DNA of 64,000 nt from a virus. This document shows, in pieces, positions 23,152 to 30,929 of this stretch. Location of the stretch: the IMG/VR virus record IMGVR_UViG_3300037725_000018, positions 1-64,000 of that record; one strand, written 5' to 3'. Each line of letters starts with the position of its first letter. Positions within the stretch are counted from its first letter, which is position 1. A program made the position numbers and the translations under genes. The notes under the pieces are model-generated. The model was not told the origin of the DNA. It did not search any database and saw only the letters and a list, made by a program, of their open reading frames with translations.

Positions 23152-23985
23152 ATGAACTACATCTACGAAATTCGAAATACAAAAACCGAAAGGTCATACA
23201 TCGGGTCCACCGAAAATTTTCGGAGACGAATGGTTGAACACCGCTCGATGCTTCGAAAAGGTGTCCACTCTTCCCCGTACCTCCAACACTCTTGGAACCA
23301 GTACGGGGAAGAGGCTTTTGTATTTCGGGTATTAGAGCAAGTCCCGGAAACCGAACATCTTCTTCAAATTGAGCAGCAGTGGCTTGACGATGTAAAACCT
23401 TTTCCGTGGGAAAACCCAAAGGGATACAATATAAGCCCGGATGCTATTGGTGGTTACACTTGGGGACCAAAACACCCAAGATACAATGAAATCGTTGAAA
23501 AAATGAAAAAGATCAATTCTGGAGAAAACAACGGGATGTGGGGGAAAGAACATACCGAAGAAACTCTTCAGCTTATGAAAGACCGTGCTGAAGGTCGGTA
23601 TACTCTTGAATGGTTTATCGAACGATATGGTGAGGAAAAAGGAAAACAACGTTATAAAAGTCGTTGTAAACGTCTATCAAACCGTGAATACGACAACCCA
23701 ATGAATCATGAAAAACACAGAAAGAAAATTTCGGAAACACTTCAAGGAAGAAATGTTACTTGGAAAGATAAAATTAGTAAAGGTAGAAAAGGAAAAGGGA
23801 CTGGAAAGGCAAATGTGAACTACAAAGAAATTTCAAAGACAGAACTAAAACAAAAAGTTAAAGAAGAGTTAAAATCAAAAGAATTGGCTGAATATTTTGA
23901 TGTTTCACAAAACACAATTACCCGCAAACTCAAAAAACATTTCGGATGTGGTCTCCGTGAAGCTAGAAAACAGTTTAGACAATGA
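23152..23985 (+). CDS. GIY-YIG homing endonuclease with NUMOD-type region
   Basis: 277 residues. The GIY-YIG domain spans residues 1-90: YIYEIRNTKTERSYIGSTEN, then RRRMVEH with the catalytic Arg, SYGEE-like WNQYGEEAF and IEQQWLDDV with the Glu. Residues 100-140 hold a NUMOD3-like stretch (HPRYNEIVEKMKKINSGENN, GMWGKEHTEET). The C-terminus has a helix-turn-helix (KELAEYFDVSQNTITRKLKK). It is the last gene of the plus-strand block, next to the capsid operon, and is followed by a strong terminator. A free-standing mobile gene. Confidence 0.9.
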   Translation: MNYIYEIRNTKTERSYIGSTENFRRRMVEHRSMLRKGVHSSPYLQHSWNQYGEEAFVFRVLEQVPETEHLLQIEQQWLDDVKPFPWENPKGYNISPDAIGGYTWGPKHPRYNEIVEKMKKINSGENNGMWGKEHTEETLQLMKDRAEGRYTLEWFIERYGEEKGKQRYKSRCKRLSNREYDNPMNHEKHRKKISETLQGRNVTWKDKISKGRKGKGTGKANVNYKEISKTELKQKVKEELKSKELAEYFDVSQNTITRKLKKHFGCGLREARKQFRQ

Positions 23986-24021
23986 AAAAAGGGATGAGCC
24001 AAAAGCTCATCCCTTTTTTCT
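23985..24021. terminator. bidirectional intrinsic terminator
   Basis: AAAAAAGGGATGAGC pairs perfectly with GCTCATCCCTTTTTT around a 5-nt loop (stem about 15 bp including the A/T arms). It gives a T-run in both directions, so it can end both the plus-strand early block and the minus-strand capsid operon that meet here. Confidence 0.9.
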
Positions 24022-24047
24022 TTTTGTGATATGTAAGGTCCTAAACC

Positions 24048-25763
24048 TTATACGCGGCCCGGATTATCAACTACTACGATACCATAAAACTCGGGGCGAA
24101 CCATGCGCTTCGCATACCGTGTCATAACCCCTCTTCTTGGCGTGAAGTTGTTAGGGTCATACACGATAGGTGTCATAATGAGTGGGATATATGGAGCATA
24201 AACTGCACCAGTTTCAAGGAAGCTTTGTCCTCTATATCCAACAAGAATGATGTTTTCAAGCATGTATGGGTTCTTGTAAACTTGGAATCTGTTGTACAGA
24301 GTACCCACACGCTGAACACCCATAGCGAACTGCATCTCGTCTCCACCTGTGTCGGTTCTGAATCCTTCAATGGACTCAAGAATCGTTGCAACTTGCGGGG
24401 AGCAAACAAGGAAGTTTGCACCACCACGCATTGTCTTCTGGTGGATAGAGTTGGAAACGCTTTGGATCTTGTTTCCTAGCGTTTGGAACCAATCGTTCTT
24501 ACGGGCACCCGGTTGGGAACCTGCGTCAACGAACGAATCAGTTGCCGGATCATACTCAAATCCAACCTTCGTGCTCCAGTACTCTCGCGTTAGAGCGTTG
24601 GAAATGAGCATGTCAAGGATCTCAAGATCAATCTCCATTGAAATGTACTCAGAAAGCATACTTGTTAGTTCTGCCTCTGCGTCAATGGAGTGATAAGCGT
24701 TAAGGTCCTGTGCAAGCTCCGGAGTCCAGACAGCCTTCAATTTACGTGTCTTTGCCGCAATCGGCTCGGAACGCAAGTCGAAGTCAATTTCCGGAATGTC
24801 AAGGATTTCATATCCGCTTGACGGGTTGGTTGTGGAAGGGTAGTCTCCGTTATCACCCGGACCAGCAACGTCAGGGTTCGGGGAACGATCCTCGAAGTCA
24901 CCACGGTCGAACGTTTCTGGCTGAACTTGATACTCAACCGTTACGTTATCGGAATCGAAGTCTCCAGCCGTTTCAACAGCACCGGAAGTTGTCGGAAGAA
25001 CAACGAACTCAACTCGCTGCTTGCCACCAAACTGTCCAATGTGCTCGATGTGTGCCGGATAAAATTGGTCAATAATTGCAGACGCAATCGTGAATCCGCG
25101 AACACCGTTTGGATCAGCCGTCTCCGGAAGGTCAACCGTAACGGCCCTTAGAAGGTCGTCACCGTCAACAGTAAGGTCTGCTCCATTTACTCCAACAAGA
25201 TCCGGATCGAAGTCAACTCGGCTCTTAGAAACGGTGTCAACGGATACAACACGTTCGGTTCCGCTTCCACCTGTAGAGTCAAGTCCTTCAACCGTTTGGT
25301 CGTTCATAGAGTACGTGAAGCGACCTTCACCGTAAAATCCTCCGGTTGGGTCTCCTTCAACTTCGGTGTCACCGTGGATTAGATCATCCTCGTTGAATCC
25401 CGGCTGCGTGGAGCCATACTTGAAGTCAAGGAAGAAGATCAATCCAGAAGGAAGGTTCATCGGCTGAACCGAAACAAATTCCTTCGCAACGATTTCACCA
25501 AAAACTCTTCGTACCAATGGGAGAGCAACACCCGCCCATTCTTCGGAACCCTCTGAGGTTCCGGTTCGATTTGCTTCGTTAACAAGCTGTTGATACTGGT
25601 TTTCAAGAAGGATTGCAAGACCGTGTGTTTCTTCTTCACGGTCAAGTCCTTCAAGAAGACCTGTCTTTTCCCACTTGTTAACAAGCCCACGGGATTTTTC
25701 TTTCAGGGTCTGCTGTGGGCTTTTACCCTGATTAAATTTATTAAGGTCTACAGAAGTTCTCAT
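24048..25763 (-). CDS. major capsid protein (T4 gp23-like)
   Basis: 571 residues. The gp23 signature lies at about residues 50-110: LAILLENQYQQLVNEA, then WAGVALPLVRRVFGEIVAKE and VSVQPMNLPSGLIFFLDFKY. The N-terminal 50 residues contain L-K-E and L-L-E sites, suitable for cleavage by the gp21-like protease as in T4, where 65 residues are removed. A later region (FLVCSPQVATILE, GYRGQSFLETGAVYAPYIPL) matches the gp23 C-terminal half. The gene lies directly after the scaffold gene. No Shine-Dalgarno; the ATG follows AAAAATCAA. Confidence 0.95.
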   Translation of the reverse strand: MRTSVDLNKFNQGKSPQQTLKEKSRGLVNKWEKTGLLEGLDREEETHGLAILLENQYQQLVNEANRTGTSEGSEEWAGVALPLVRRVFGEIVAKEFVSVQPMNLPSGLIFFLDFKYGSTQPGFNEDDLIHGDTEVEGDPTGGFYGEGRFTYSMNDQTVEGLDSTGGSGTERVVSVDTVSKSRVDFDPDLVGVNGADLTVDGDDLLRAVTVDLPETADPNGVRGFTIASAIIDQFYPAHIEHIGQFGGKQRVEFVVLPTTSGAVETAGDFDSDNVTVEYQVQPETFDRGDFEDRSPNPDVAGPGDNGDYPSTTNPSSGYEILDIPEIDFDLRSEPIAAKTRKLKAVWTPELAQDLNAYHSIDAEAELTSMLSEYISMEIDLEILDMLISNALTREYWSTKVGFEYDPATDSFVDAGSQPGARKNDWFQTLGNKIQSVSNSIHQKTMRGGANFLVCSPQVATILESIEGFRTDTGGDEMQFAMGVQRVGTLYNRFQVYKNPYMLENIILVGYRGQSFLETGAVYAPYIPLIMTPIVYDPNNFTPRRGVMTRYAKRMVRPEFYGIVVVDNPGRV

Positions 25764-25840
25764 TTGATTTTTATGAAATTCTGATTAAGTTATGTAAATG
25801 ATGTAACTTATGATAAATCTTTTTTCCTGCGAGTTATTGT

Positions 25841-27256
25841 TTACCGATTCTCAATTCCGGCAAGCTTCTTCATTCTTTCAGGGAAGCTTGCGTCTTCGTT
25901 GAGAATCTGTTTTGTCTCATTTGAAGAAGGACGTGTAGAGCCTTGTTGTCTAGAGGAACTTAGGTTAATTTGCTCTGTTAGACTCTCGGCTTGGTCCTTC
26001 TTGGTCCGTTGACTAGACTGACTTGCGGAGTCGGTAAGGTTCTCTGCAAGGTTTGTGTATGTCAACTTGACCTCACGAATATTTTGTGCTCGATCAAAGG
26101 AATCGATAACACGTTTCTTTTGGCGTTCGTTAAGGTCGAACGCATTGGTAAGCTTATTCGTGTAGAGCAGTTTGCTATTAATGAGATTAACCTCATTCAT
26201 TTCTTCTCGCAGGATTTTGAAAGCCTGTCGAAATTCGTCTAGCTGCTCTTTAAGCTTTTCGTTTTCACGACGAAGACTTCGGTAAGACTCTTCCATTTCG
26301 TCTTCGTCTTCCATTTCGTCGTAATCCATTTCTTCCATGTCGTCTTCCTCTTCAAGAAGAAGATCGCCATAGCTTACGTAAGATTCGCCAATGGTAGAAT
26401 CCGGCATGTCCTCTGCTTCGTAGTCCATCTCTCCGTATCCGTAGCCATAATCAAACTCTACGTAGTCGTCAGACGTGTCCATAAGATCGTCTACAACTTG
26501 GTCGTATGGACCGGAAACTGCGCTTGGCTCTTGCATTGGCTCGTCTCGGTCAACAGACGTTACGCCGTATTCACGAAGCGTACTTTCGAGTTCATCCACG
26601 TCGATTTCGTACATTACGTCGTCACCGCCGCTTCTGGAACGACCATTTTCAAGATCGTTAAGAAACTCGTCAATTTGTCGGTCTAGATCCCTTTCTTCAA
26701 TGTCCTCTTCAAGTTCGGATACAACTCGGTCTAGATCCAACTTCTCGTGAACGTCGTCCATTGCCATTGCTCCGTATCCGTCTTCGTGGTCGTCCACGTC
26801 AAGCATTGGAGCATCTTCGTGGCCTCCGTCGTGTTGAACCTCGTCGTAAGAAAGCTCGTCTGCAAGATCCGGGTCGCGGTGGCGCTCGCCTCCCGCAACC
26901 TCTTCATCGAGTTCAGAGAGGAAGTTTGCGATATTGTCCCAATCGCGCTCGGAAAGTCCAAAGGACTCTTCCATATCTTCTTCTTCCTCGTCCTCTTCTT
27001 CGTCTTCTTCGTCTTCATCGTCAAGGTCCATTTCGACCTCTTCTTCATCTTCCATGTCTTCCATGTCTTCTTCGTCGTAGTCACCTTCCATTTCTTCTTC
27101 GGCTTCCCGTTGAAGTTGGTCGGCTACAACTTGACGAATCTTTGGCGTGAAAGCTTCACGAAGATAGTCAAAAGCGTTTTCTTTTGCTACTTCTCGAAGC
27201 GTTTTGGCGTCAGCCATCGCTTCTTTGAGCATTTCACTATCTGTTTGATCTTTCAT
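25841..27256 (-). CDS. prohead core scaffold protein (T4 gp22-like)
   Basis: 471 residues, extremely acidic: about residues 55-105 are almost pure Glu/Asp with Met. The conserved scaffold element is at about 350-415 (REEMNEVNLINSKLLYTNKL, RQKKRVIDSFDRAQNIREVK). It occurs in gp22 relatives and should direct shell assembly before digestion. Several L-x-E sites (e.g. L-K-E/A near residue 12) fit removal by the protease. The end, FPERMKKLAGIENR, shares an M/F-K-x-L-A-G-I/L motif with the 73-residue protein at 33581. It is about twice the length of T4 gp22 because of the acidic middle. Confidence 0.85.
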   Translation of the reverse strand: MKDQTDSEMLKEAMADAKTLREVAKENAFDYLREAFTPKIRQVVADQLQREAEEEMEGDYDEEDMEDMEDEEEVEMDLDDEDEEDEEEDEEEEDMEESFGLSERDWDNIANFLSELDEEVAGGERHRDPDLADELSYDEVQHDGGHEDAPMLDVDDHEDGYGAMAMDDVHEKLDLDRVVSELEEDIEERDLDRQIDEFLNDLENGRSRSGGDDVMYEIDVDELESTLREYGVTSVDRDEPMQEPSAVSGPYDQVVDDLMDTSDDYVEFDYGYGYGEMDYEAEDMPDSTIGESYVSYGDLLLEEEDDMEEMDYDEMEDEDEMEESYRSLRRENEKLKEQLDEFRQAFKILREEMNEVNLINSKLLYTNKLTNAFDLNERQKKRVIDSFDRAQNIREVKLTYTNLAENLTDSASQSSQRTKKDQAESLTEQINLSSSRQQGSTRPSSNETKQILNEDASFPERMKKLAGIENR

Positions 27257-27410
27257 GATAGTAGTTTATATGATTTATTGTTGATCTCTGCCTCTATTGA
27301 GAGAGACAATTGAGAACTTATGTTAAAATGCTAAATTTCGATACGGCGTATATGAACGCCGTTTTCGACATTTGAATAACTCTTTGCAAGGTGTGTGTAA
27401 CTTATATGTT

Positions 27411-27427
27411 CACACTTATATATAGTG
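27411..27427 (-). promoter_or_regulatory. late-promoter-like motif for scaffold-capsid operon
   Basis: The minus strand reads CACTATATATAAGTGTGAAC, 155 nt upstream of the scaffold ATG. It is the best full match to the TATATATAA-GTGAAC pattern. The roughly 200-nt gap between 27256 and 27455 holds this site and nothing else that I recognise; the long leader is unusual for this window. Confidence 0.6.
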
Positions 27428-27454
27428 TTTGTATGAATTTTTTTTAAAATCCAT

Positions 27455-27784
27455 TTATCCGGAGAAAAAGCGGCGTGCTTTGCTCCACATCTTTGCGGCT
27501 TTGCTGCCGCCCTCAATAGCGTCGTACATAGCTTTTCGGATGTGCCTACCCTCTCCTTTCGACGTAATATCAATCCAACGCTCTACTTCTCTTCTTGGGC
27601 CTTTCACAATCCATGTAGTATCGGGGTAGTCTTCGTCTTTTTTAACTTCAACGTCGGCTTCTCGGTACGCTTTACTTGCTCGTTTAAAGTCAACCGCTGA
27701 CGTATATTTCATCACCGCTTCTTCGGTGAGGTGTTGAACCTCTTCACGGATAGTCCGCTTTAGTTTTCGCTGTGAAATCTTCAT
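27455..27784 (-). CDS. leader-bearing late protein
   Basis: 109 residues beginning MKISQRKLKRTIREEVQHLT, with I-R-E/E and L-T-E/E sites inside the first 22 residues. The body is basic and mixed (FKRASKAYREADVEVKK, TTWIVKGPRREVERWIDIT) and ends SKARRFFSG. No domain recognised. Immediately downstream of the bS21 gene (5-nt gap). Confidence 0.7.
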   Translation of the reverse strand: MKISQRKLKRTIREEVQHLTEEAVMKYTSAVDFKRASKAYREADVEVKKDEDYPDTTWIVKGPRREVERWIDITSKGEGRHIRKAMYDAIEGGSKAAKMWSKARRFFSG

Positions 27785-27789
27785 ATTGT

Positions 27790-27996
27790 TTAATACCTGT
27801 TACTTCTATTTTTGCGTTTAATCCGGCGCTCTTTTTGTTTTCGAGCATCCCTTCTTTCTTTTGAAGGTTTTGTAAACTGCTGGTTTTGAATGTGCTCGTA
27901 TAGAATACCGGACTTTTTAACTCTCCGGTTGAAAACTGAAAGCGCCTTTTCAACGTCGTTGTCTCGAACTTCAACTCCTACTCTTGCTCTTTGCAT
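27790..27996 (-). CDS. rpsU: phage-encoded ribosomal protein bS21
   Basis: 68 residues from the internal ATG at 27996 (MQRARVGVEVRDNDVEKALS); the frame is open to 28074 but would overlap the next gene. The order V-E-V-R-D-N-D-x-x-x-x-A-L-x-x-F-N-R-R-V-x-K-S-G, then QQFTKPSKERRDARKQKER and a basic tail, is that of bS21. F-T-K-P-S-x-x-R-R is closest to the Bacteroidota form. bS21 sits at the mRNA exit of the 30S subunit near the anti-Shine-Dalgarno. It lies in the head operon, so expression is expected late. It could exchange into host ribosomes and favour the phage's leader-poor messages; that role is inferred. Confidence 0.88.
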   Translation of the reverse strand: MQRARVGVEVRDNDVEKALSVFNRRVKKSGILYEHIQNQQFTKPSKERRDARKQKERRIKRKNRSNRY

Positions 27997-28027
27997 ATAA
28001 CTCTGTGTGTTTTGATTGATTAGTATT

Positions 28028-28588
28028 TTATTGTGTTTTCTCTCTTGTTTCGCTAACAACATCGGGAACAGCACTCCTTATTGTTCGTCCCCATTTTTTG
28101 CTATCTTTCATCCTGCTGCGTCTTACGTTTCCTCTAAAAAGTCTTGTTCCGGACTGTTCTTTAGGAATAACATACATCGCAACACAGTTTCCTTCTCTTG
28201 GGTGGCCTTCAAATCCGGCTATGCCTGAAGATTGCGGGTCAACAAAACCAATAACACTCATTCCGTCTTCATAAACTCCAGCAGCTAGTTTTGTGCTAAC
28301 AACTTGGCCTCTGTCGGTATCTTCAATATCTCTTCTTCTTTTGAAGCTCTCTCTGATCCTGTCTTCAACTGGATTAATAATGTTTTCAACTAGTGCCCTT
28401 TCTGGAATATCTGTCAAATCTTGATTTCTTAGTGTCTCCCAAAGATCATTTCCCATATATGGGTCTAGTTCATAAAGATTTGAAACACTTTCAGTAACTC
28501 TTCGTCTTGATCTTCTTGAATTACTGTTCAGGGTCTTTCGAACTTCCTCACGAATGATGCGTTTAAGTTTGCGTTTTGATAGTCTCAT
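28028..28588 (-). CDS. leader-bearing late protein
   Basis: 186 residues beginning MRLSKRKLKRIIREEVRKTL, the consensus form of the leader with an I-R-E/E site, followed by an Arg/Ser-rich patch (RRSRRRVTESV). The body includes VVSTKLAAGVYEDGMSVIGF and CVAMYVIPKEQSGTRLF, suggesting an alpha/beta domain I cannot name. Its first 60 nt are nearly identical to those of the next gene (28633-28923), as if the leader had been copied between genes. Confidence 0.7.
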   Translation of the reverse strand: MRLSKRKLKRIIREEVRKTLNSNSRRSRRRVTESVSNLYELDPYMGNDLWETLRNQDLTDIPERALVENIINPVEDRIRESFKRRRDIEDTDRGQVVSTKLAAGVYEDGMSVIGFVDPQSSGIAGFEGHPREGNCVAMYVIPKEQSGTRLFRGNVRRSRMKDSKKWGRTIRSAVPDVVSETREKTQ

Positions 28589-28632
28589 TATACTGATTTT
28601 TTATTTTAGTAAATGTATATGCGTGTATAGCT

Positions 28633-28923
28633 TTACTTGCGAGTTACATTAAATCCTGCACCATCAAGGACTCGAAATACTTCTTGGGCGAGTCCCCTAC
28701 GCATTCCGTCTCCACTTACGACGTATGTTCTAGATCCATAATTGTAAGTGACGGTGGCAAGATCCGGGCCGTCTTCAATTTCCAATCTTTTTCCCATGTC
28801 AAAGATTGAGTCATATGAAGGAAGCCTCCGTCTAAGAACATTTGAAGGCTTGTTAAAAAGCCCTTTAGCTTCTTTAAGTTCTTCACGGATCATGCGGCGC
28901 AGTTTACGTCTTGAAAGTCTCAT
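28633..28923 (-). CDS. leader-bearing late protein
   Basis: 96 residues beginning MRLSRRKLRRMIREELKEAK, with an I-R-E/E site. The body (LEIEDGPDLATVTYNYG, SRTYVVSGDGMRRGLAQEVF) looks like a small beta-alpha domain. No function recognised. Confidence 0.7.
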   Translation of the reverse strand: MRLSRRKLRRMIREELKEAKGLFNKPSNVLRRRLPSYDSIFDMGKRLEIEDGPDLATVTYNYGSRTYVVSGDGMRRGLAQEVFRVLDGAGFNVTRK

Positions 28924-28981
28924 TGTGTTTTAATTCTTCCTATTAACTTAACGTTAAATGTAATCGTTTGTAGTTGTTTGT

Positions 28982-29332
28982 TTACTTGGACATGATTCCA
29001 CCTACTTGCGGATCTCTTTTGTCTCCACCTGCAAACTTGCTTGCAGCGTTAGAAACAGAATAGACCCCATAAACGGCAAGGTTAAACTGTGTCCAGTTCA
29101 CCGGGTCAATAAATCCTGTAAGAAGAAGAGCAATGCTAATCACGTGAAGAGCAACCCCCGCAAGAAACTTCCTTGACGTAAACCGTTCTTTTAGGTCTTG
29201 AGGAAGCCCAACGTCAAGTTTCTTTTTGCTTTTTGGGGGATTTTCACTCTTCTCTTTATCTTCCCCGTCCCCAACTTGCTCTGGAGGTTTGGGGGGCATT
29301 GGGGCTTGTGTATTTGCTTTGTCGGTTGTCAT
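28982..29332 (-). CDS. holin-like membrane protein
   Basis: 116 residues. The first 45 are Pro- and charge-rich and soluble. RFTSRKFLAGV introduces two hydrophobic stretches (about 58-76, VALHVISIALLLTGFI, and 82-102, FNLAVYGVYSVSNAASKF). T-S-R-K-F-x-x-x-x followed by W...Y-x-x-Y-S/G-x-x-N-A-A-x-K is a pattern I know from phage holins and holin-like proteins. A role in lysis is likely but not shown; the lysin gene is not in this window. Confidence 0.5.
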   Translation of the reverse strand: MTTDKANTQAPMPPKPPEQVGDGEDKEKSENPPKSKKKLDVGLPQDLKERFTSRKFLAGVALHVISIALLLTGFIDPVNWTQFNLAVYGVYSVSNAASKFAGGDKRDPQVGGIMSK

Positions 29333-29431
29333 TGTCAGTTACTTTGTTTTTCAAAACATGAATATTTAACATAACCTTTATTGAAAACAAGCGGTAACTG
29401 ATTTGCAACCGTTTTATTTAACTTATATTTT

Positions 29432-29827
29432 TTACAGGTCTTCAATCATAAACCGAAGTCCGCGAATTACTTTCGGCTTGATAGATGTTGGCATATCGTC
29501 TTTTGTGACCGTTTCAAGGTCAAGCTCGACCTCTTTGCTTAAAAGATTGTTTAGGTCTTCGACAAGTTGACCTTTATCTTCGAACTTCGGGTCAACCTGT
29601 TCGTTGTCAGGGTCAACGCCTTCCGGGTATACCGGATCACCGTTTTCGTCACGAACGATTTGGTCATTAACGTGGCGCTGGTATGCCTTTTGATAACGTT
29701 CGTGAGCCTGTTCGAGTTCTTCAGCGTTAATGACGACCGCCCAAACTAGGTCGCCTTCGATTTCCATGTCTTCTAGAACTTGAATTGCTTGTCGTGCTTG
29801 AATAACTTCTCGGTTTGTAAGCTTCAT
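29432..29827 (-). CDS. acidic hypothetical late protein
   Basis: 131 residues from the ATG at 29827 (MKLTNREVIQARQAIQVLED), which follows TATACAAAAA; an ATG at 29854 would add 9 residues. Helical and acidic, with a central D-P-x-N-E-Q loop and the end KPKVIRGLRFMIEDL. Not recognised. It has no protease-type leader in the first 15 residues. Confidence 0.6.
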   Translation of the reverse strand: MKLTNREVIQARQAIQVLEDMEIEGDLVWAVVINAEELEQAHERYQKAYQRHVNDQIVRDENGDPVYPEGVDPDNEQVDPKFEDKGQLVEDLNNLLSKEVELDLETVTKDDMPTSIKPKVIRGLRFMIEDL

Positions 29828-29877
29828 TTTTTGTATAATGGTTTTATTGTTCATTCATCTGACGTGTCAGGTTTGAT

Positions 29878-30294
29878 TTATTCTTGGCCGCTTGACACGT
29901 CGAAGTAGCGGTCAAGAATCATTGCAATATCTTCATATAGGGCAGAAAGACGTTCTCGGTTCTTTTGCGTCTTTTCTGCCGTTTTTTCAAACTTGTTTAA
30001 ATATTTTTTGAGTTCTCTCATATTGCGGTTAACCGTTACGTTGTCAAACGGCGTGTTCTTTTCGTTTAAATACCGCTTGGCGTACTTAGCAACCGCATGA
30101 AGTTTCTTTGAAAGCTTGTTTAAATTTCCTTCATTATATATATACTTGTCGTTTTCGTGAAAATTTTTTAGCTCACGAAAGAGGATTTTCTTTTGGTCTT
30201 CGGAAAGATTGCCTTCCGATTCAAACCAGTTTTCGTTTGAAGACTCTTTTTTCTGTTCTTCGACCAAAAGTGAAACAAGCTTATCAAATTTCAT
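29878..30294 (-). CDS. leader-bearing (type B) helical protein
   Basis: 138 residues, start MKFDKLVSLLVEEQKKESSN with an L-V-E/E site. The remainder is helical and strongly charged (LSKKLHAVAKYAKRYLNEK, MRELKKYLNKFEKTAEKTQK). No domain recognised. Probably a core or internal protein from its leader and position. Confidence 0.65.
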   Translation of the reverse strand: MKFDKLVSLLVEEQKKESSNENWFESEGNLSEDQKKILFRELKNFHENDKYIYNEGNLNKLSKKLHAVAKYAKRYLNEKNTPFDNVTVNRNMRELKKYLNKFEKTAEKTQKNRERLSALYEDIAMILDRYFDVSSGQE

Positions 30295-30316
30295 GAGATT
30301 TTCTTTTTACTTCAGT

Positions 30317-30328
30317 CTTATATATCTA
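30317..30328 (-). promoter_or_regulatory. possible late-promoter-like motif
   Basis: The minus strand reads GATATATAAGACTG about 25 nt before the ATG at 30294, overlapping the last codons of the upstream gene. It matches the core only. Confidence 0.35.
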
Positions 30329-30575
30329 CCACTCTTTCCTTGTTGCCATTCTTGACAAATCTGTAGTCGTATATGCTTTCTTCCCCGGCCTGTGGCCTTT
30401 CGATTTCGTACCCGTTGTTTTTAGCCCACATCTTCATCTTCTCAAAAGCGTGGGTTAAATTAGACCCTCTTGTTATGTGCTCGATTTCATAGTCTTTTTC
30501 TTTTGGAGCAGTAAGCCCAAGCCTCACAACGTCAGAAAAAAGCTTTTCGCGTAAGATATCCTTAAAAGTAATCAT
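30318..30575 (-). CDS. leader-bearing (type B) small protein
   Basis: 85 residues, start MITFKDILREKLFSDVVRLG with an L-R-E site. The rest (HAFEKMKMWAKNNGYEIERP, ESIYDYRFVKNGNKERV) is a small alpha/beta domain. It overlaps the previous stop by one base. No function recognised. Confidence 0.65.
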   Translation of the reverse strand: MITFKDILREKLFSDVVRLGLTAPKEKDYEIEHITRGSNLTHAFEKMKMWAKNNGYEIERPQAGEESIYDYRFVKNGNKERVVDI

Positions 30576-30904
30576 TATCCATCAAACCATAATTCAGCAA
30601 CTTGACCGTCAAATCTAACTTTATTTAAGTCACTTCTTTTAGCAATGGAAGAAAGCATATTCGGATTCAAGGTTAGACCACCGGGAAGAGTCGAAGGGTT
30701 AATCTCTACTATATAAATAGGTTCGCCCATTCGCATATCTTCCTTATAAACTTTGTAGCGAGAGGTATCACCTAAACCCATAGTTTGAAGAGCAGAGTCT
30801 ATCTTCCGGGGAACACTAGGCCCGGACACTGTTTCTTGTTCAGACAAAACCTTTTTTGTTTCTTCACGAACTATTTTCTGAAGTTTTTGGTTACTAATTT
30901 TCAT
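30575..30904 (-). CDS. leader-bearing late protein
   Basis: 109 residues from the ATG at 30904 (MKISNQKLQKIVREETKKVL); the frame opens 66 nt earlier but that would overlap the previous gene. The leader has an L-S-E/Q site at residues 21-23. The body (YKVYKEDMRMGEPIYIVEIN, LNKVRFDGQVAELWFDG) is a small beta-rich domain. Function unknown. Confidence 0.65.
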   Translation of the reverse strand: MKISNQKLQKIVREETKKVLSEQETVSGPSVPRKIDSALQTMGLGDTSRYKVYKEDMRMGEPIYIVEINPSTLPGGLTLNPNMLSSIAKRSDLNKVRFDGQVAELWFDG

Positions 30905-30929
30905 TTGTCTTTTTGGTTTAGTGTTTTTT

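Noticed and set aside
26747-27313. 188-codon plus-strand open frame opposite the scaffold gene
   Set aside because: It is the antisense of the Glu/Asp-rich low-complexity region, which lacks stops on the other strand; composition (Val/Phe/His runs) is not protein-like.
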